From: an uncultured Clostridia bacterium
Lineage (GTDB): Bacteria > Bacillota > Clostridia > Christensenellales > Borkfalkiaceae
Reading direction: 5' to 3'
NCBI GenBank assembly: GCA_947629345.1
Contig: CANRDK010000005.1
Location: 1-33,759 of the forward strand
Length of the DNA: 33,759 nt
Shown in pieces: positions 22,332 through 29,990 of the stretch. Made by a program: the position numbers and the translations under genes. The first letter of the stretch is position 1, and every line of letters starts with the position of its first letter. The notes under the pieces are model-generated. The model had not been told where the DNA came from. It worked only from the letters and a program-made list of their open reading frames with translations, and did no database searches.

Positions 22332-23303
22332 ATGGAAAAAGTTACAGCGGTCGATACGGGGAACCTTCCCTCCCTGAGTGCAGTTCTCGGCGTGTTTGAT
22401 GAAAATTTGACACTTATCGCACGGGAACTGGGTCTCATGACGCACGTCGAGGGGACGGTCATCAAGCTCGAGGGCGAGGCGGCCGATATCGGCGCGGAGG
22501 TCATCAAGAGCCTTCTTGCCACCGTTGAAGCGGGCGGGAATATCGACAAGAGCAGTCTCTTGTACTGCATTTCCCTCGCGCAGGAGGGACATGCCTCCGA
22601 CATTCTCGGCGTGATGCAGGGCGTTGTGGCCGTCTCCGCAAAGGGAAAACCCGTCAAGTGCAAGACGGTGGGGCAGAAGGAGTATGTGGAGGCGATCAAG
22701 AAGAACACCATCACCTTCGGCGTCGGCCCCGCCGGCACGGGAAAGACCTACCTTGCCGTCTGTTTGGCCGTCTCCGCCTACAAGGGGAAGCAGGTCGAAA
22801 AGATCATTCTCACCCGTCCCGCCGTGGAAGCGGGCGAAAAGCTCGGCTTTCTTCCCGGGGACCTGCAGACAAAGGTCGATCCGTACCTCCGTCCCCTCTA
22901 TGACGCACTGCAGGAGATGTTCGGGCTCGAAACTTACCAAAAACTCATGGAAAAGGGGGCCATCGAGGTCGCACCCCTTGCCTATATGCGCGGGAGAACG
23001 CTCTCCAATGCCTTTGTCATTTTGGACGAGGCGCAGAACGCCACCCGTGAACAGATGAAGATGTTTTTGACCCGTCTCGGCGACGGGAGCAAGATGGTCG
23101 TCACGGGGGATCTGACGCAGACGGATCTCCCCGATGGAAAGACGAGCGGGCTCAAGCAGGCCGTCACCATTCTCAAGAGGGTGGAGGACATTGCCGTCTG
23201 CCGCCTGACGGAGAAGGACGTCGTGCGCCATCCGCTCGTTGCAAAGATCGTCCGCGCCTATGAGGCCACGGAGACGAAACGGAAGAAGGAGGAAAGGAAA
23301 TGA
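22332..23303 (+). CDS. phoH: PhoH family ATPase
   Basis: A 323-residue PhoH/YbeZ-type P-loop ATPase, a cytosolic protein linked to RNA metabolism and found next to ybeY in most bacteria. Walker A GPAGTGKTY is at 132-140, TRPAVEAGEKLGFLPGD follows, and Walker B FVILDEAQN is at 228-236; an N-terminal KH-like region precedes. The track's 520-residue form from 21741 runs through yqfD in another frame; the ATG at 22332 has the site TGAGGAGGAAC. Its stop overlaps the pgpH start, and the phoH-pgpH-ybeY-era arrangement is the classic one. Confidence 0.94.
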   Translation: MEKVTAVDTGNLPSLSAVLGVFDENLTLIARELGLMTHVEGTVIKLEGEAADIGAEVIKSLLATVEAGGNIDKSSLLYCISLAQEGHASDILGVMQGVVAVSAKGKPVKCKTVGQKEYVEAIKKNTITFGVGPAGTGKTYLAVCLAVSAYKGKQVEKIILTRPAVEAGEKLGFLPGDLQTKVDPYLRPLYDALQEMFGLETYQKLMEKGAIEVAPLAYMRGRTLSNAFVILDEAQNATREQMKMFLTRLGDGSKMVVTGDLTQTDLPDGKTSGLKQAVTILKRVEDIAVCRLTEKDVVRHPLVAKIVRAYEATETKRKKEERK

Positions 23304-24895
23304 GTAAACGGAAACGGGACGACAGTCCCGATCTCGGTCAGATGACGACGCAGCAAAAAATGCAATATATGCACGATAATACGGACGTCAGAAAGCCTCC
23401 GAGAGCCAAAAAGGATCCGCGGAAAAAACACAGGATGATCGCGAGCATCGGCATCTATGTCCTCAGCTATCTGCTTCTCCTCGCGGAAATTTTCATCATG
23501 GTCGTTTTGAATCAGCCCGTCGGCTGGGACATTTGGTTCAAAGAGAATGTTCCCTCCGTGCTCTTTCTCATCGTCAGCGTTTTCCTGCTCTTCGTCATCA
23601 TCTTTTTCTATTTCTTCTTCGAGGACAGGGAGACCCTGCTGAGCATTTCAAACACCTTCCTCATCTTTGCCCTGACGCTCCTCTGCTCGGCGGTGTGCTA
23701 TCTCTTCGGCAGATATGTCTCCCCCTATATCCGTCCGTTTGCGCTCTTTTCGCTGCTCATCCTGTTCCTTTTCAACAGGCGGAAGGCAATCTTTTTGAAC
23801 TTTATTTTCACTTTCTTGACGTTCGTCATCGATATGTACACGAACAACAACGTGGGTGCGGCGAACGAGGTCTACTCCACGCTCATGCTCAGTTTTGCGA
23901 GCGGGACGCTCGCCGTATTCTTTGCGGGGAACGTCAAAACGAGGTCGGGCCTTGTGTTTACGGGGGTCATTCTTGCCCTTCCCACGAGCATCGTCGTCGC
24001 CCTCCTCAACGTCGCCTCCATGGGAGACCCGTGGCTGTACCTCACGAATATCGGCTACGGCATGCTCGGGAGTATCATTTCGGCCGTGCTTGCCCTTGCC
24101 CTTCTCCCCGTATTTGAGGCCATCTTCAACAAATTGACGGTGTTCCGCCTCAGGGAACTCACGAGCACCAATGCTCCCCTTCTCAACAGGCTCAAGAAGG
24201 AGGCCCCGGGCACCTTCAACCATTCGCTCATCGTTGCCCAGCTCTCCGAGGCATGCGCCGTTGCCATCGGCGAAAATGCGGAACTCGCCCGTGCCGCGGC
24301 CTACTATCACGACGTCGGCAAACTCAAGGACCCGCAGTGCTTCACCGAGAACCAGTCCGATTACAACGTTCACAACGAACTCACCCCCGAGCTCTCGGCA
24401 GACATCATCCGCTCCCATGCGCAGGACGGGTATCAACTTCTCATCTATAATCATCTGCCCAAGGCCATTGCGGACGTCGCCCTCGAGCACCACGGCACCC
24501 TTCCCATCAAGTACTTCTTCAACAAGGCCTTCCGCATCACGGGCGGCGAGGCGAAGATCGCGAACTATTCCTACTTCGGGCCCACGCCGCAGACAAAGAT
24601 CTCCGCGATCGTCATGATCGCAGACGGCGCAGAGGCCGCCACCCGTGCCCTGAAAGACCATTCCCCCGAAAACGTTGAAAAGACCGTCCGCACCATCATC
24701 GAGGAGAGAATGGACCTCGGGCAGTTTGCGGCGTGCGATATCACGATGCGGGACCTCACCACCATCAAGCAGACCTTGGTCGAAACGCTCTCGGGCGTTC
24801 ACCATCACCGCGTGGAATACCCTTCCATCCGCATCAAGCGGGACATGTCCGTCGATGAAAAGGCAGAAAAACAGGACAAGCAGGACAAGAAATGA
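23300..24895 (+). CDS. pgpH: HD-domain membrane phosphodiesterase PgpH/YqfF lacking the extracellular domain
   Basis: A 531-residue 7TM-HD protein of the YqfF/PgpH family, whose cytosolic HD domain hydrolyses cyclic di-AMP. Hydrophobic spans run from about 46 to 275; the HD domain follows with FNHSLIVAQLSEACA (His308), YYHDVGKLKDP (His337-Asp338), IIRSHAQDG (His373), ALEHHGT (397-398) and MIADGAEA (Asp442), so the metal site looks complete. Typical members have about 700 residues with a large extracellular HDED domain after the first span; here span 1 is followed by only about 16 polar residues. The start overlaps phoH (ATGA) with GAAGGAGGAAAGG upstream. Family assignment is firm; cyclic di-AMP as substrate is inferred. 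Confidence 0.92.
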   Translation: MSKRKRDDSPDLGQMTTQQKMQYMHDNTDVRKPPRAKKDPRKKHRMIASIGIYVLSYLLLLAEIFIMVVLNQPVGWDIWFKENVPSVLFLIVSVFLLFVIIFFYFFFEDRETLLSISNTFLIFALTLLCSAVCYLFGRYVSPYIRPFALFSLLILFLFNRRKAIFLNFIFTFLTFVIDMYTNNNVGAANEVYSTLMLSFASGTLAVFFAGNVKTRSGLVFTGVILALPTSIVVALLNVASMGDPWLYLTNIGYGMLGSIISAVLALALLPVFEAIFNKLTVFRLRELTSTNAPLLNRLKKEAPGTFNHSLIVAQLSEACAVAIGENAELARAAAYYHDVGKLKDPQCFTENQSDYNVHNELTPELSADIIRSHAQDGYQLLIYNHLPKAIADVALEHHGTLPIKYFFNKAFRITGGEAKIANYSYFGPTPQTKISAIVMIADGAEAATRALKDHSPENVEKTVRTIIEERMDLGQFAACDITMRDLTTIKQTLVETLSGVHHHRVEYPSIRIKRDMSVDEKAEKQDKQDKK

Positions 24896-25401
24896 AACTT
24901 GTGATCGAGGGCGGGCTTCCCGCCGCTGACAGAAAAAAGATCGCCGCCGCGATCTCGGAGGAATTTGAGACGGACACCCTCCTCGTCTTGGAACTCAGCA
25001 TCGTCTCCGAAGAGGAGATCCGTGCGCTCAACAGCCGAGAGAGGGGGGTGGACGCCGTCACGGACGTGCTCTCCTTCCCCGCCTCGGACTATGTGTGCGG
25101 AAAGCCCATTCTCGCAGAAGAACATGCCGACTGCATCGAGCCCGTCATGGGCATGCGGAAGGGGGAATGGGTCCAAAAGGGGGAACGGCTCTATCTCGGC
25201 TCCGTTGCCGTCTGCAAAAAGAGGGCGGAGGAGCAGGCCGAGGAGTACGGCCATTCCTTAGAAAGGGAGATGTGCTATCTCATCGTGCACGGGGCGCTTC
25301 ACTGCCTCGGCTACGACCACGAGAGGGAAGAGGACAAGCGCATCATGCGCGGGAAGGAAGAACAGATCATGGCAAGGCTGAATTTGAGGAGAGAGGCATG
25401 A
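24892..25401 (+). CDS. ybeY: Endoribonuclease YbeY
   Basis: A 169-residue YbeY, a zinc-dependent protein for 16S rRNA 3' maturation and ribosome quality control. The metal motif HGALHCLGYDH is at 133-143 and the TDVLSFP segment at about 57-63. Between TDVLSFP and YLGSVAVC sits a loop of about 37 residues, longer than in Bacillus YbeY, with no repeat-family origin that I can see. The start overlaps pgpH as ATGA and the stop overlaps era as ATGA. The dgkA and cdd genes that lie between ybeY and era in Bacillus are absent. Confidence 0.95.
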   Translation: MKLVIEGGLPAADRKKIAAAISEEFETDTLLVLELSIVSEEEIRALNSRERGVDAVTDVLSFPASDYVCGKPILAEEHADCIEPVMGMRKGEWVQKGERLYLGSVAVCKKRAEEQAEEYGHSLEREMCYLIVHGALHCLGYDHEREEDKRIMRGKEEQIMARLNLRREA

Positions 25402-26285
25402 GAAGCGGAACAGTCGCCGTCATCGGCAGGGCAAATGCGGGGAAATCGACGCTCGTCAACGTGTTGGTGGGGGAAAAGGTCGCCATCGTCTCCCCCAAAC
25501 CGCAGACGACGCGGGACCGTATCATGGGCATTCTCACGCGGGAGGAGTATCAGATCGTATTTGCGGATACGCCGGGGCTCTATCGCCAGCGCAACGAACT
25601 CACCGACCGCATGATGCACACCACCGAGAATACATCCAAGGAAGTGGACGCCATTCTGTTCGTTCACGACGGCCATGCGGGGATCAAGGAGGAGGATATT
25701 TCGCTCATGAAGAAATATTCCGCCCTCGGCGTCCCCATGCTCATCGCCTATACCAAGACGGACATCATGCCCAAAGAGAACATTCCGCGGGACGCAAAAA
25801 TTTTGTATGAGGCGGGGATCGAAACTGACGTCGTGCCCGTTTCGGCGCGGAAGGGGAGGAATATTCATCTCCTCGAACAGGAGCTCGTAAAACTTCTGCC
25901 CGAACAGGAAAAGCTCTTCCCCGACGACGTCGTCTCGGACAGGAGCGAAAGGTTCATGATCTCGGAGCTCATGCGGGAGAAGATCCTCTTGAAGTACGAC
26001 AAGGAGATCCCGCACGGCGTTGCGATCGTCATCAACAAGTTTGAACGGCAGGAAAACGGCACATATGTGATAGATTTGGACATCGTCTGCGAGAAGAAGA
26101 ACCACAAGGCCATTCTCATCGGCAAGCAGGGGAAAGCGCTCAAGGAGACGGCGTCCTTTGCGCGGCAGGACATGGAAAAGTTCCTCGGCGCAAAGGTATT
26201 TTTGACGGTATTCGTCAAGGTCCGCGAGGACTGGCGGGACAGAGCCGGGCTCCTCAAAGAGTTCGGATATGATGAGAATAATTAA
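25398..26285 (+). CDS. era: GTPase Era
   Basis: A 295-residue Era, a GTPase that binds the 3' end of 16S rRNA and monitors 30S assembly. G1 is GRANAGKS (10-17), G3 DTPG (57-60), G4 TKTD (119-122) and G5 VSA, followed by a KH domain near HKAILIGKQGKALKETASFAR. G1 and G4 differ mildly from the more common GRPNVGKS and NKxD, without loss of key residues. The real start at 25398 overlaps the ybeY stop; the track's version from 25095 is an out-of-frame extension. The stop codon is the first TAA of a long A/T tract that begins the next spacer. Confidence 0.95.
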   Translation: MRSGTVAVIGRANAGKSTLVNVLVGEKVAIVSPKPQTTRDRIMGILTREEYQIVFADTPGLYRQRNELTDRMMHTTENTSKEVDAILFVHDGHAGIKEEDISLMKKYSALGVPMLIAYTKTDIMPKENIPRDAKILYEAGIETDVVPVSARKGRNIHLLEQELVKLLPEQEKLFPDDVVSDRSERFMISELMREKILLKYDKEIPHGVAIVINKFERQENGTYVIDLDIVCEKKNHKAILIGKQGKALKETASFARQDMEKFLGAKVFLTVFVKVREDWRDRAGLLKEFGYDENN

Positions 26286-26735
26286 AAATTTAAAATTAAA
26301 AATTAAAAATTAAAAATCGAGGTAGGATTTAGAACGGCCCTACCCGTTCCTCTTGTCTGCCCCTCCCGAGGAGGTTCTGTTCATGCCCCCTCCCGAGGAG
26401 GTTCTGTCCATGCCCCCTCCCGAGGAGGTTCTGTCCATGCCCCCTCCCGAGGAGGGGGGTAGGGGGGTGTGCAACGATTCCAATCATACAACACCCCTTC
26501 CGTCTCGCCGCTACGCGCCGAGCCACCCACCCCTCGAGGGGTGGGCAAGGGGACTTCGTACAGCCGTTCCTCGACTCCCCCCAACCGCTCATCCTGTCCC
26601 CGCGCTCATCCTGAGCGTAGCGAAGGATCCCATTAAACGCACGGGAGTCCGTTGGTTCAAAGGGATTCTTCGGTCGCTGACGCTCCCTCTGAATGAGCGG
26701 CGCATAACTCTCATGTTTTTCCGCATACTGCAAGC
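26286..26735. repeat. Spacer era-yqzL: A/T tract, family B tandem, G and D elements
   Basis: After the A/T tract (to about 26318) there are three 27-bp tandem family B cores (starts 26360, 26387, 26414; CCCCTCCCGAGGAGG then TTCTGTCCATG) running into a fourth core at 26441 with the full G-rich tail to about 26478. An inverted family G half-element (about 26523-26552) and family D copies (about 26593-26700) follow. No gene is seen; ORFs 26329..26733 and 26353..26751 are translations of the repeats. Confidence 0.84.
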
Positions 26736-26747
26736 GGGAGGAATGGC

Positions 26748-26843
26748 ATGAAAGAGAACAAAAAGGCGGCGGATATCGCGTGGGAACTCTTTGAAAAGAC
26801 GGGCAATTTAAGCTACTATATGCTCTATAAAAGGCTCAAATAG
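26748..26843 (+). CDS. yqzL: YqzL-like mini-protein
   Basis: A 31-residue ORF too short for the supplied track. It encodes IAWELFEKTGNLSYYMLYKRLK, matching the YqzL pattern (W-x-x-F-x-x-T-G-x-x-x-x-Y-x-L-Y-K), a tiny protein of unknown function encoded just before recO in Bacillus. GGGAGGA lies six bases upstream, and the recO ATG follows its TAG stop directly. An ATG five bases earlier gives only a two-codon frame. The combination of motif, ribosome site and position makes this a real gene. Confidence 0.85.
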   Translation: MKENKKAADIAWELFEKTGNLSYYMLYKRLK

Positions 26844-27557
26844 ATGGAATTCAAGACGGACGCGCTCGTCCTTCGTAGCGCGGATTATAAGGAAAACGAC
26901 AGGATCGTCACCCTTCTGACGGCGGAGCGGGGCAAACTCACCGCCGCGCTGCGGGGCGTAAAAAAGGCGGGCGCCAAGCTGAATTTTGCGTCCCAGCCTT
27001 TTTGTTTTGCCGAATACGTCATCGCCGAAAAGGGCGGGCGGAACACCGTGACGGGAGCGAGCCTGCACGACGGATTCTTTGCCCTCCGCGAGGACATTTC
27101 CTCCCTCTATGCGGCCGTCTGCGTCACGCAGGTCTGCGATCTGCTTCTCTACGAGGGCATGACGGGCGGGGCGCTCCTCGTTGCCGCCGTGCGCGCATTG
27201 GAGCGGCTCTCCTCGGGGGAAGGGGCGGGGGCGCTCGTGGAATTTCTCCTGAGAGCGTTGGAGCTTGCAGGCTATCCCGTGGAGGCAAAATGCTGCCCTA
27301 TGTGCGGAAAAACGCCCGTCGGCCGCATGCGGTTCGACATGGACCGCGGCGTCTTCACCTGCTACGACCACTCCGACGGCGTTCCCGCGAGTGAGGCGAC
27401 CTTCCGCGCCGTCCGCGCTGCACGGGGGGAGGGGGAGGCGACCGACGACGGGAACCTGCGCGCCCTCCGTCTCCTCGGGGCATATCTCCGCGAAAAGACG
27501 GATGCGGAACCCGCAGCCCTCGGCGATTATCTCGCTCTTTTGCACCCTCTGCACTGA
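26844..27557 (+). CDS. recO: DNA repair protein RecO
   Basis: A 237-residue RecO, which with RecR and RecF loads RecA on SSB-coated single-stranded DNA. The N-terminal OB fold (FKTDALVLRSADYKENDRIVTLLT, RGVKKAGAKLNF) and the cysteine-containing segment AKCCPMCGKTPVGRMRF with a later CYDH, which could bind zinc, are family-typical. It follows yqzL without a gap, so its translation is probably coupled; no separate ribosome site lies directly before its ATG. The gene order era-yqzL-recO is conserved with Bacillus. Confidence 0.93.
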   Translation: MEFKTDALVLRSADYKENDRIVTLLTAERGKLTAALRGVKKAGAKLNFASQPFCFAEYVIAEKGGRNTVTGASLHDGFFALREDISSLYAAVCVTQVCDLLLYEGMTGGALLVAAVRALERLSSGEGAGALVEFLLRALELAGYPVEAKCCPMCGKTPVGRMRFDMDRGVFTCYDHSDGVPASEATFRAVRAARGEGEATDDGNLRALRLLGAYLREKTDAEPAALGDYLALLHPLH

Positions 27558-27562
27558 AACCC

Positions 27563-27591
27563 TTGACGGGAAGAGGGAAAAAAGTTATAAT
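27563..27591 (+). promoter_or_regulatory. Promoter of the unrecognised gene after recO
   Basis: TTGACG and a perfect TATAAT are 17 bases apart, starting 5 bases after the recO stop. The predicted leader is about 53 bases and ends with AAAAGGAGC before the ATG at 27651. Confidence 0.85.
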
Positions 27592-27650
27592 ATAGCACGA
27601 AAAAGGACCGTGCACTTCAGCCACGGCGAAAAGCACAAAAGGAGCATACA

Positions 27651-28181
27651 ATGGACCTTTTTGCCGCACTGCGGTTTACAGAGGATGAGAATCTTACGGG
27701 GCGCGTGTATTGGTATCTCGCGCCCTTTTCCGTAAAGGAGGGGGAGAGGGTGCTCGCGCCCGTCGGCCCGCACGACAAGCTCCAATGTGCCCGCGTGGAG
27801 CGGGTGGAGAACTTTTCGGAGGCGGAGGCGCCCTATCCGCCCGTCCTCTGCAAGAGCGTGCTCTTAAGGTACGGCGACAGAGAGGTGAAAGAGGGCGTTT
27901 TCGACCTCGGCGGCGTGCGCTACGACGACAGACATTACACGCGGCCGCGGCGCATTCTCATCGCAAAGAGCGAGGCGGCGGCAGAGGGCCTTTCCATCAA
28001 AAAATGCAACATATGTGACGAAAACTGGCTCTATGAAGCGGCGGAGAAGGGAACTTGCATCCTGCTTTTCGGCGAAGATGTGAGGGAGGCGGGCGAGCTG
28101 ATTTTGCGCATCGTGCGCGGGGAGGACCCCGACGACGTCCCGCCCTCCGTTCTCCTCGCCCTGCGTGAAAAACTGCGGTAG
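27651..28181 (+). CDS. Unrecognised soluble protein, PriA-N-terminus-like first half
   Basis: A 176-residue protein I cannot assign. No signal peptide or membrane span is seen. The first 55 residues (GRVYWYLAPFSVKEGERVLAPVG ... ARVERVE) resemble the small beta-barrel at the start of the PriA helicase, which binds DNA 3' ends, but the helicase is absent; this similarity is weak and by eye only. The second half has KKCNICDENW, a CxxC pair, and GTCILLFGEDVREAGELILRIVRGEDP. It has its own strong promoter and a good ribosome site, so it is surely expressed. A repeat-filled spacer follows. Function is unknown. Confidence 0.75.
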   Translation: MDLFAALRFTEDENLTGRVYWYLAPFSVKEGERVLAPVGPHDKLQCARVERVENFSEAEAPYPPVLCKSVLLRYGDREVKEGVFDLGGVRYDDRHYTRPRRILIAKSEAAAEGLSIKKCNICDENWLYEAAEKGTCILLFGEDVREAGELILRIVRGEDPDDVPPSVLLALREKLR

Positions 28182-28440
28182 GGGGACAGTCAGAACTCGT
28201 TGCCCACCCCCCTACCCCCTCCTCGGGAGGGGGCATGACTGCGTTCGGGCGAGGACGGACTCTTGGCTCCCCCTTTGGAGGGGGAGCTGTCACGCCGCCC
28301 TTGGCGTGACTGAGGGGGTGTCGTATCATTCAGGGCGTACCCCCACCCCTACCCCGCCCCCTTACGCAGGGGGCGGGCAAGAGGAGCGCACGAGGCGGAA
28401 TGACGCGGCGCAGGGGGCGGGCAAGAGGAACACTCAAAAC
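28182..28440. repeat. Repeat mosaic before the asparaginase gene (families B, A, C)
   Basis: A family B copy (about 28199-28237), a family A first half with the long stem GTCACGCC-GCCCTT-GGCGTGAC (28262-28320), and an inverted family C element (about 28334-28384) with a partial second copy (about 28411-28430) fill the gap. No gene is seen; the ORF 28165..28461 is a translation of the repeats. Confidence 0.84.
28340..28361 (-). other. G-quadruplex motif, minus strand
   Basis: On the minus strand this is five G, one base, four G, TA, four G, one base, five G, identical in pattern to the motif at 8317-8338. It belongs to the inverted family C copy before the asparaginase gene. Confidence 0.7.
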
Positions 28441-28475
28441 CAACAACATAAAATCCGATGACGGAGGCATACAGC

Positions 28476-29465
28476 ATGAAAAAACACATCCTATTGATCG
28501 CAACGGGCGGGACGATCGCCTCAAAGAACGAGGGGAACGGCCTCGCGCCCGCCATTTCCTCCGAGGGCATTCTCTCCGAGGTGCCCGAAGTCAGGGAGAT
28601 CTGCAACGTTGACGCCGTCCAGCTCTTCAATCTCGACAGCACCAACGTCTACGCCCGCCACTGGCTCGAGATCGCCGCTCTCATCCAAAAAAATTACAAC
28701 TTATATGACGGTTTCGTCATTACACACGGCACAGACACCCTTGCCTACACGGCCGCCGCGCTCTCCTATCTCATACAGGATTCCCCCAAGCCCATCGTGC
28801 TGACGGGGTCGCAGAAGTCGGTGTATCTGCGCGATACGGACGCGAGGCAGAACCTGCTCGACGCCTTTTGCTACTGTGCCGACGGCGGGTCGTTCGGCGT
28901 GGAGGTCGTGTTCGACGGCAAGGTCATCTTGGGCACCCGCGCCAAAAAGACGCGGACGCGCAGCTACAATGCCTTTGCGAGCATCGACTATCCCGAGATC
29001 GCCATCATCCGCGAGGGCATTCCATATTATTATATAAGGGAGGAAAAGCCCGCCGCGCCGAAGTTCTATATAAAGCTCGAGGAACGGGTATTTGTGCTGA
29101 AGATGACCCCCGGGCTCTCCGCCGATATCTTCGACTACTGCGATACGCACACCGAGGGGCTCATCATCGAATCCTTCGGCTCGGGCGGCCTGCCGAGATA
29201 TGAGGACGACATGTTTTTCACGCGGCTCAAGCGGTATTTGGACGCGGGGAAGGTGGCCGTGCTCACCACGCAGGTGGAACGGGAGGGCAGCGCGCTCGAC
29301 AAGTACGAGGTGGGAAGGCGGCTGCTCGCGTGCGGCAATGTGCTCGAGGCGCGGAGCATGACCCTCGAGGCGACGCTCACCAAGCTCATGTGGCTGCTCG
29401 GGAATTTCCCGCGGGAGGAGATCCCCACGCTCTTCTCCCGCCCCATCCGCAAGGATATTTTTTGA
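28476..29465 (+). CDS. Type I (cytoplasmic) L-asparaginase
   Basis: A 329-residue asparaginase of the AnsA type, hydrolysing asparagine to aspartate and ammonia. The two catalytic threonine motifs ATGGTIAS and THGTDTLAYTAAAL are present, plus VLTGSQKSVYLRDTDARQNL with a candidate catalytic Lys, and a C-terminal domain consistent with the AnsA family. No signal peptide is visible, which fits the cytosolic form. The track starts at 28458, but ATG 28476 has GACGGAGG eight bases upstream and begins at MKKHILLIATGGTIAS; the six extra residues are not needed. It is monocistronic in a repeat-rich setting. The symbol ansA is plausible but not assigned without a search. Confidence 0.92.
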   Translation: MKKHILLIATGGTIASKNEGNGLAPAISSEGILSEVPEVREICNVDAVQLFNLDSTNVYARHWLEIAALIQKNYNLYDGFVITHGTDTLAYTAAALSYLIQDSPKPIVLTGSQKSVYLRDTDARQNLLDAFCYCADGGSFGVEVVFDGKVILGTRAKKTRTRSYNAFASIDYPEIAIIREGIPYYYIREEKPAAPKFYIKLEERVFVLKMTPGLSADIFDYCDTHTEGLIIESFGSGGLPRYEDDMFFTRLKRYLDAGKVAVLTTQVEREGSALDKYEVGRRLLACGNVLEARSMTLEATLTKLMWLLGNFPREEIPTLFSRPIRKDIF

Positions 29466-29850
29466 GGGGGCGCTCATCCTGCCCGTGCTCATCCTGAGCG
29501 TAGCGAAGGATCCCGTTAAACGCACGGGGGCAATTAAAAATTGTGGTGGGGCATATTTAGAACAACACCCCCTCAGTCAGCCGCCCTTGGCGTGACTGAG
29601 GGGGTGTCGTATCATTCAGGGCGTACCCCACCCCTACCTCCCTTACGCAGGGGGCAGGCAAGAGGAAGGGCAGAATGACGCGGCGGCACTTGCTTCCGTT
29701 GGTTCAATGGGATTCTTCGCTGCGCTCAGAATGAGCGGTTGAGCGCGTGGGGCAGAACGACGCGGCGGGCGGGGTGGATACGGACTGCCTCGTGGGTGGC
29801 TAAAATGGCATAAATTTACAAAAAGTGCTCAAATCTAATAGAAAGAGGGG
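29466..29850. repeat. Spacer asparaginase-lipoprotein: D, A, C elements
   Basis: Family D copies (29472-29530 and about 29693-29740) surround a short A/T tract with the border TTGTGGTGGGG, a long palindromic family A variant (29566-29606) and a degenerate family C copy whose G runs are broken (about 29619-29664). From 29740 to 29850 no repeat or gene is recognised. Confidence 0.75.
29566..29606. repeat. Long perfect hairpin, family A derivative
   Basis: CACCCCCTCAGTCA and its exact complement TGACTGAGGGGGTG flank an inner GCC-GCCCTT-GGC, giving a 14-bp plus 3-bp stem with a single bulged base. It looks like a family A first half whose first hairpin has been lost so that the outer arms pair directly. 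Confidence 0.8.
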
Positions 29851-29854
29851 CGGG

Positions 29855-29892
29855 ATACGGAAAGTTATAAAAATTCCGTATAAAATTTTTTT
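29855..29892 (+). terminator. Candidate terminator upstream of the lipoprotein promoter
   Basis: ATACGGAA and TTCCGTAT form a perfect 8-bp stem around an 11-base A/T-rich loop, followed by AAAA and a run of seven T. It would stop read-through from the asparaginase side just before the next promoter. The large loop and the four A before the T run lower confidence. Confidence 0.5.
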
Positions 29893-29903
29893 CAGCAAAG
29901 CTG

Positions 29904-29932
29904 TTGACATGATAAAAAATTTGTTGTAGAAT
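29904..29932 (+). promoter_or_regulatory. Promoter of the lipoprotein gene
   Basis: A perfect TTGACA and TAGAAT are separated by 17 bases. The leader of about 50 bases ends in AAGGGGGAAAG just before the ATG at 29991. Confidence 0.85.
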
Positions 29933-29990
29933 AAGTACGCCATTCATAAGGTGGCAAAGAATAAATATCAATTTCATAAGGGGGAAAGAC

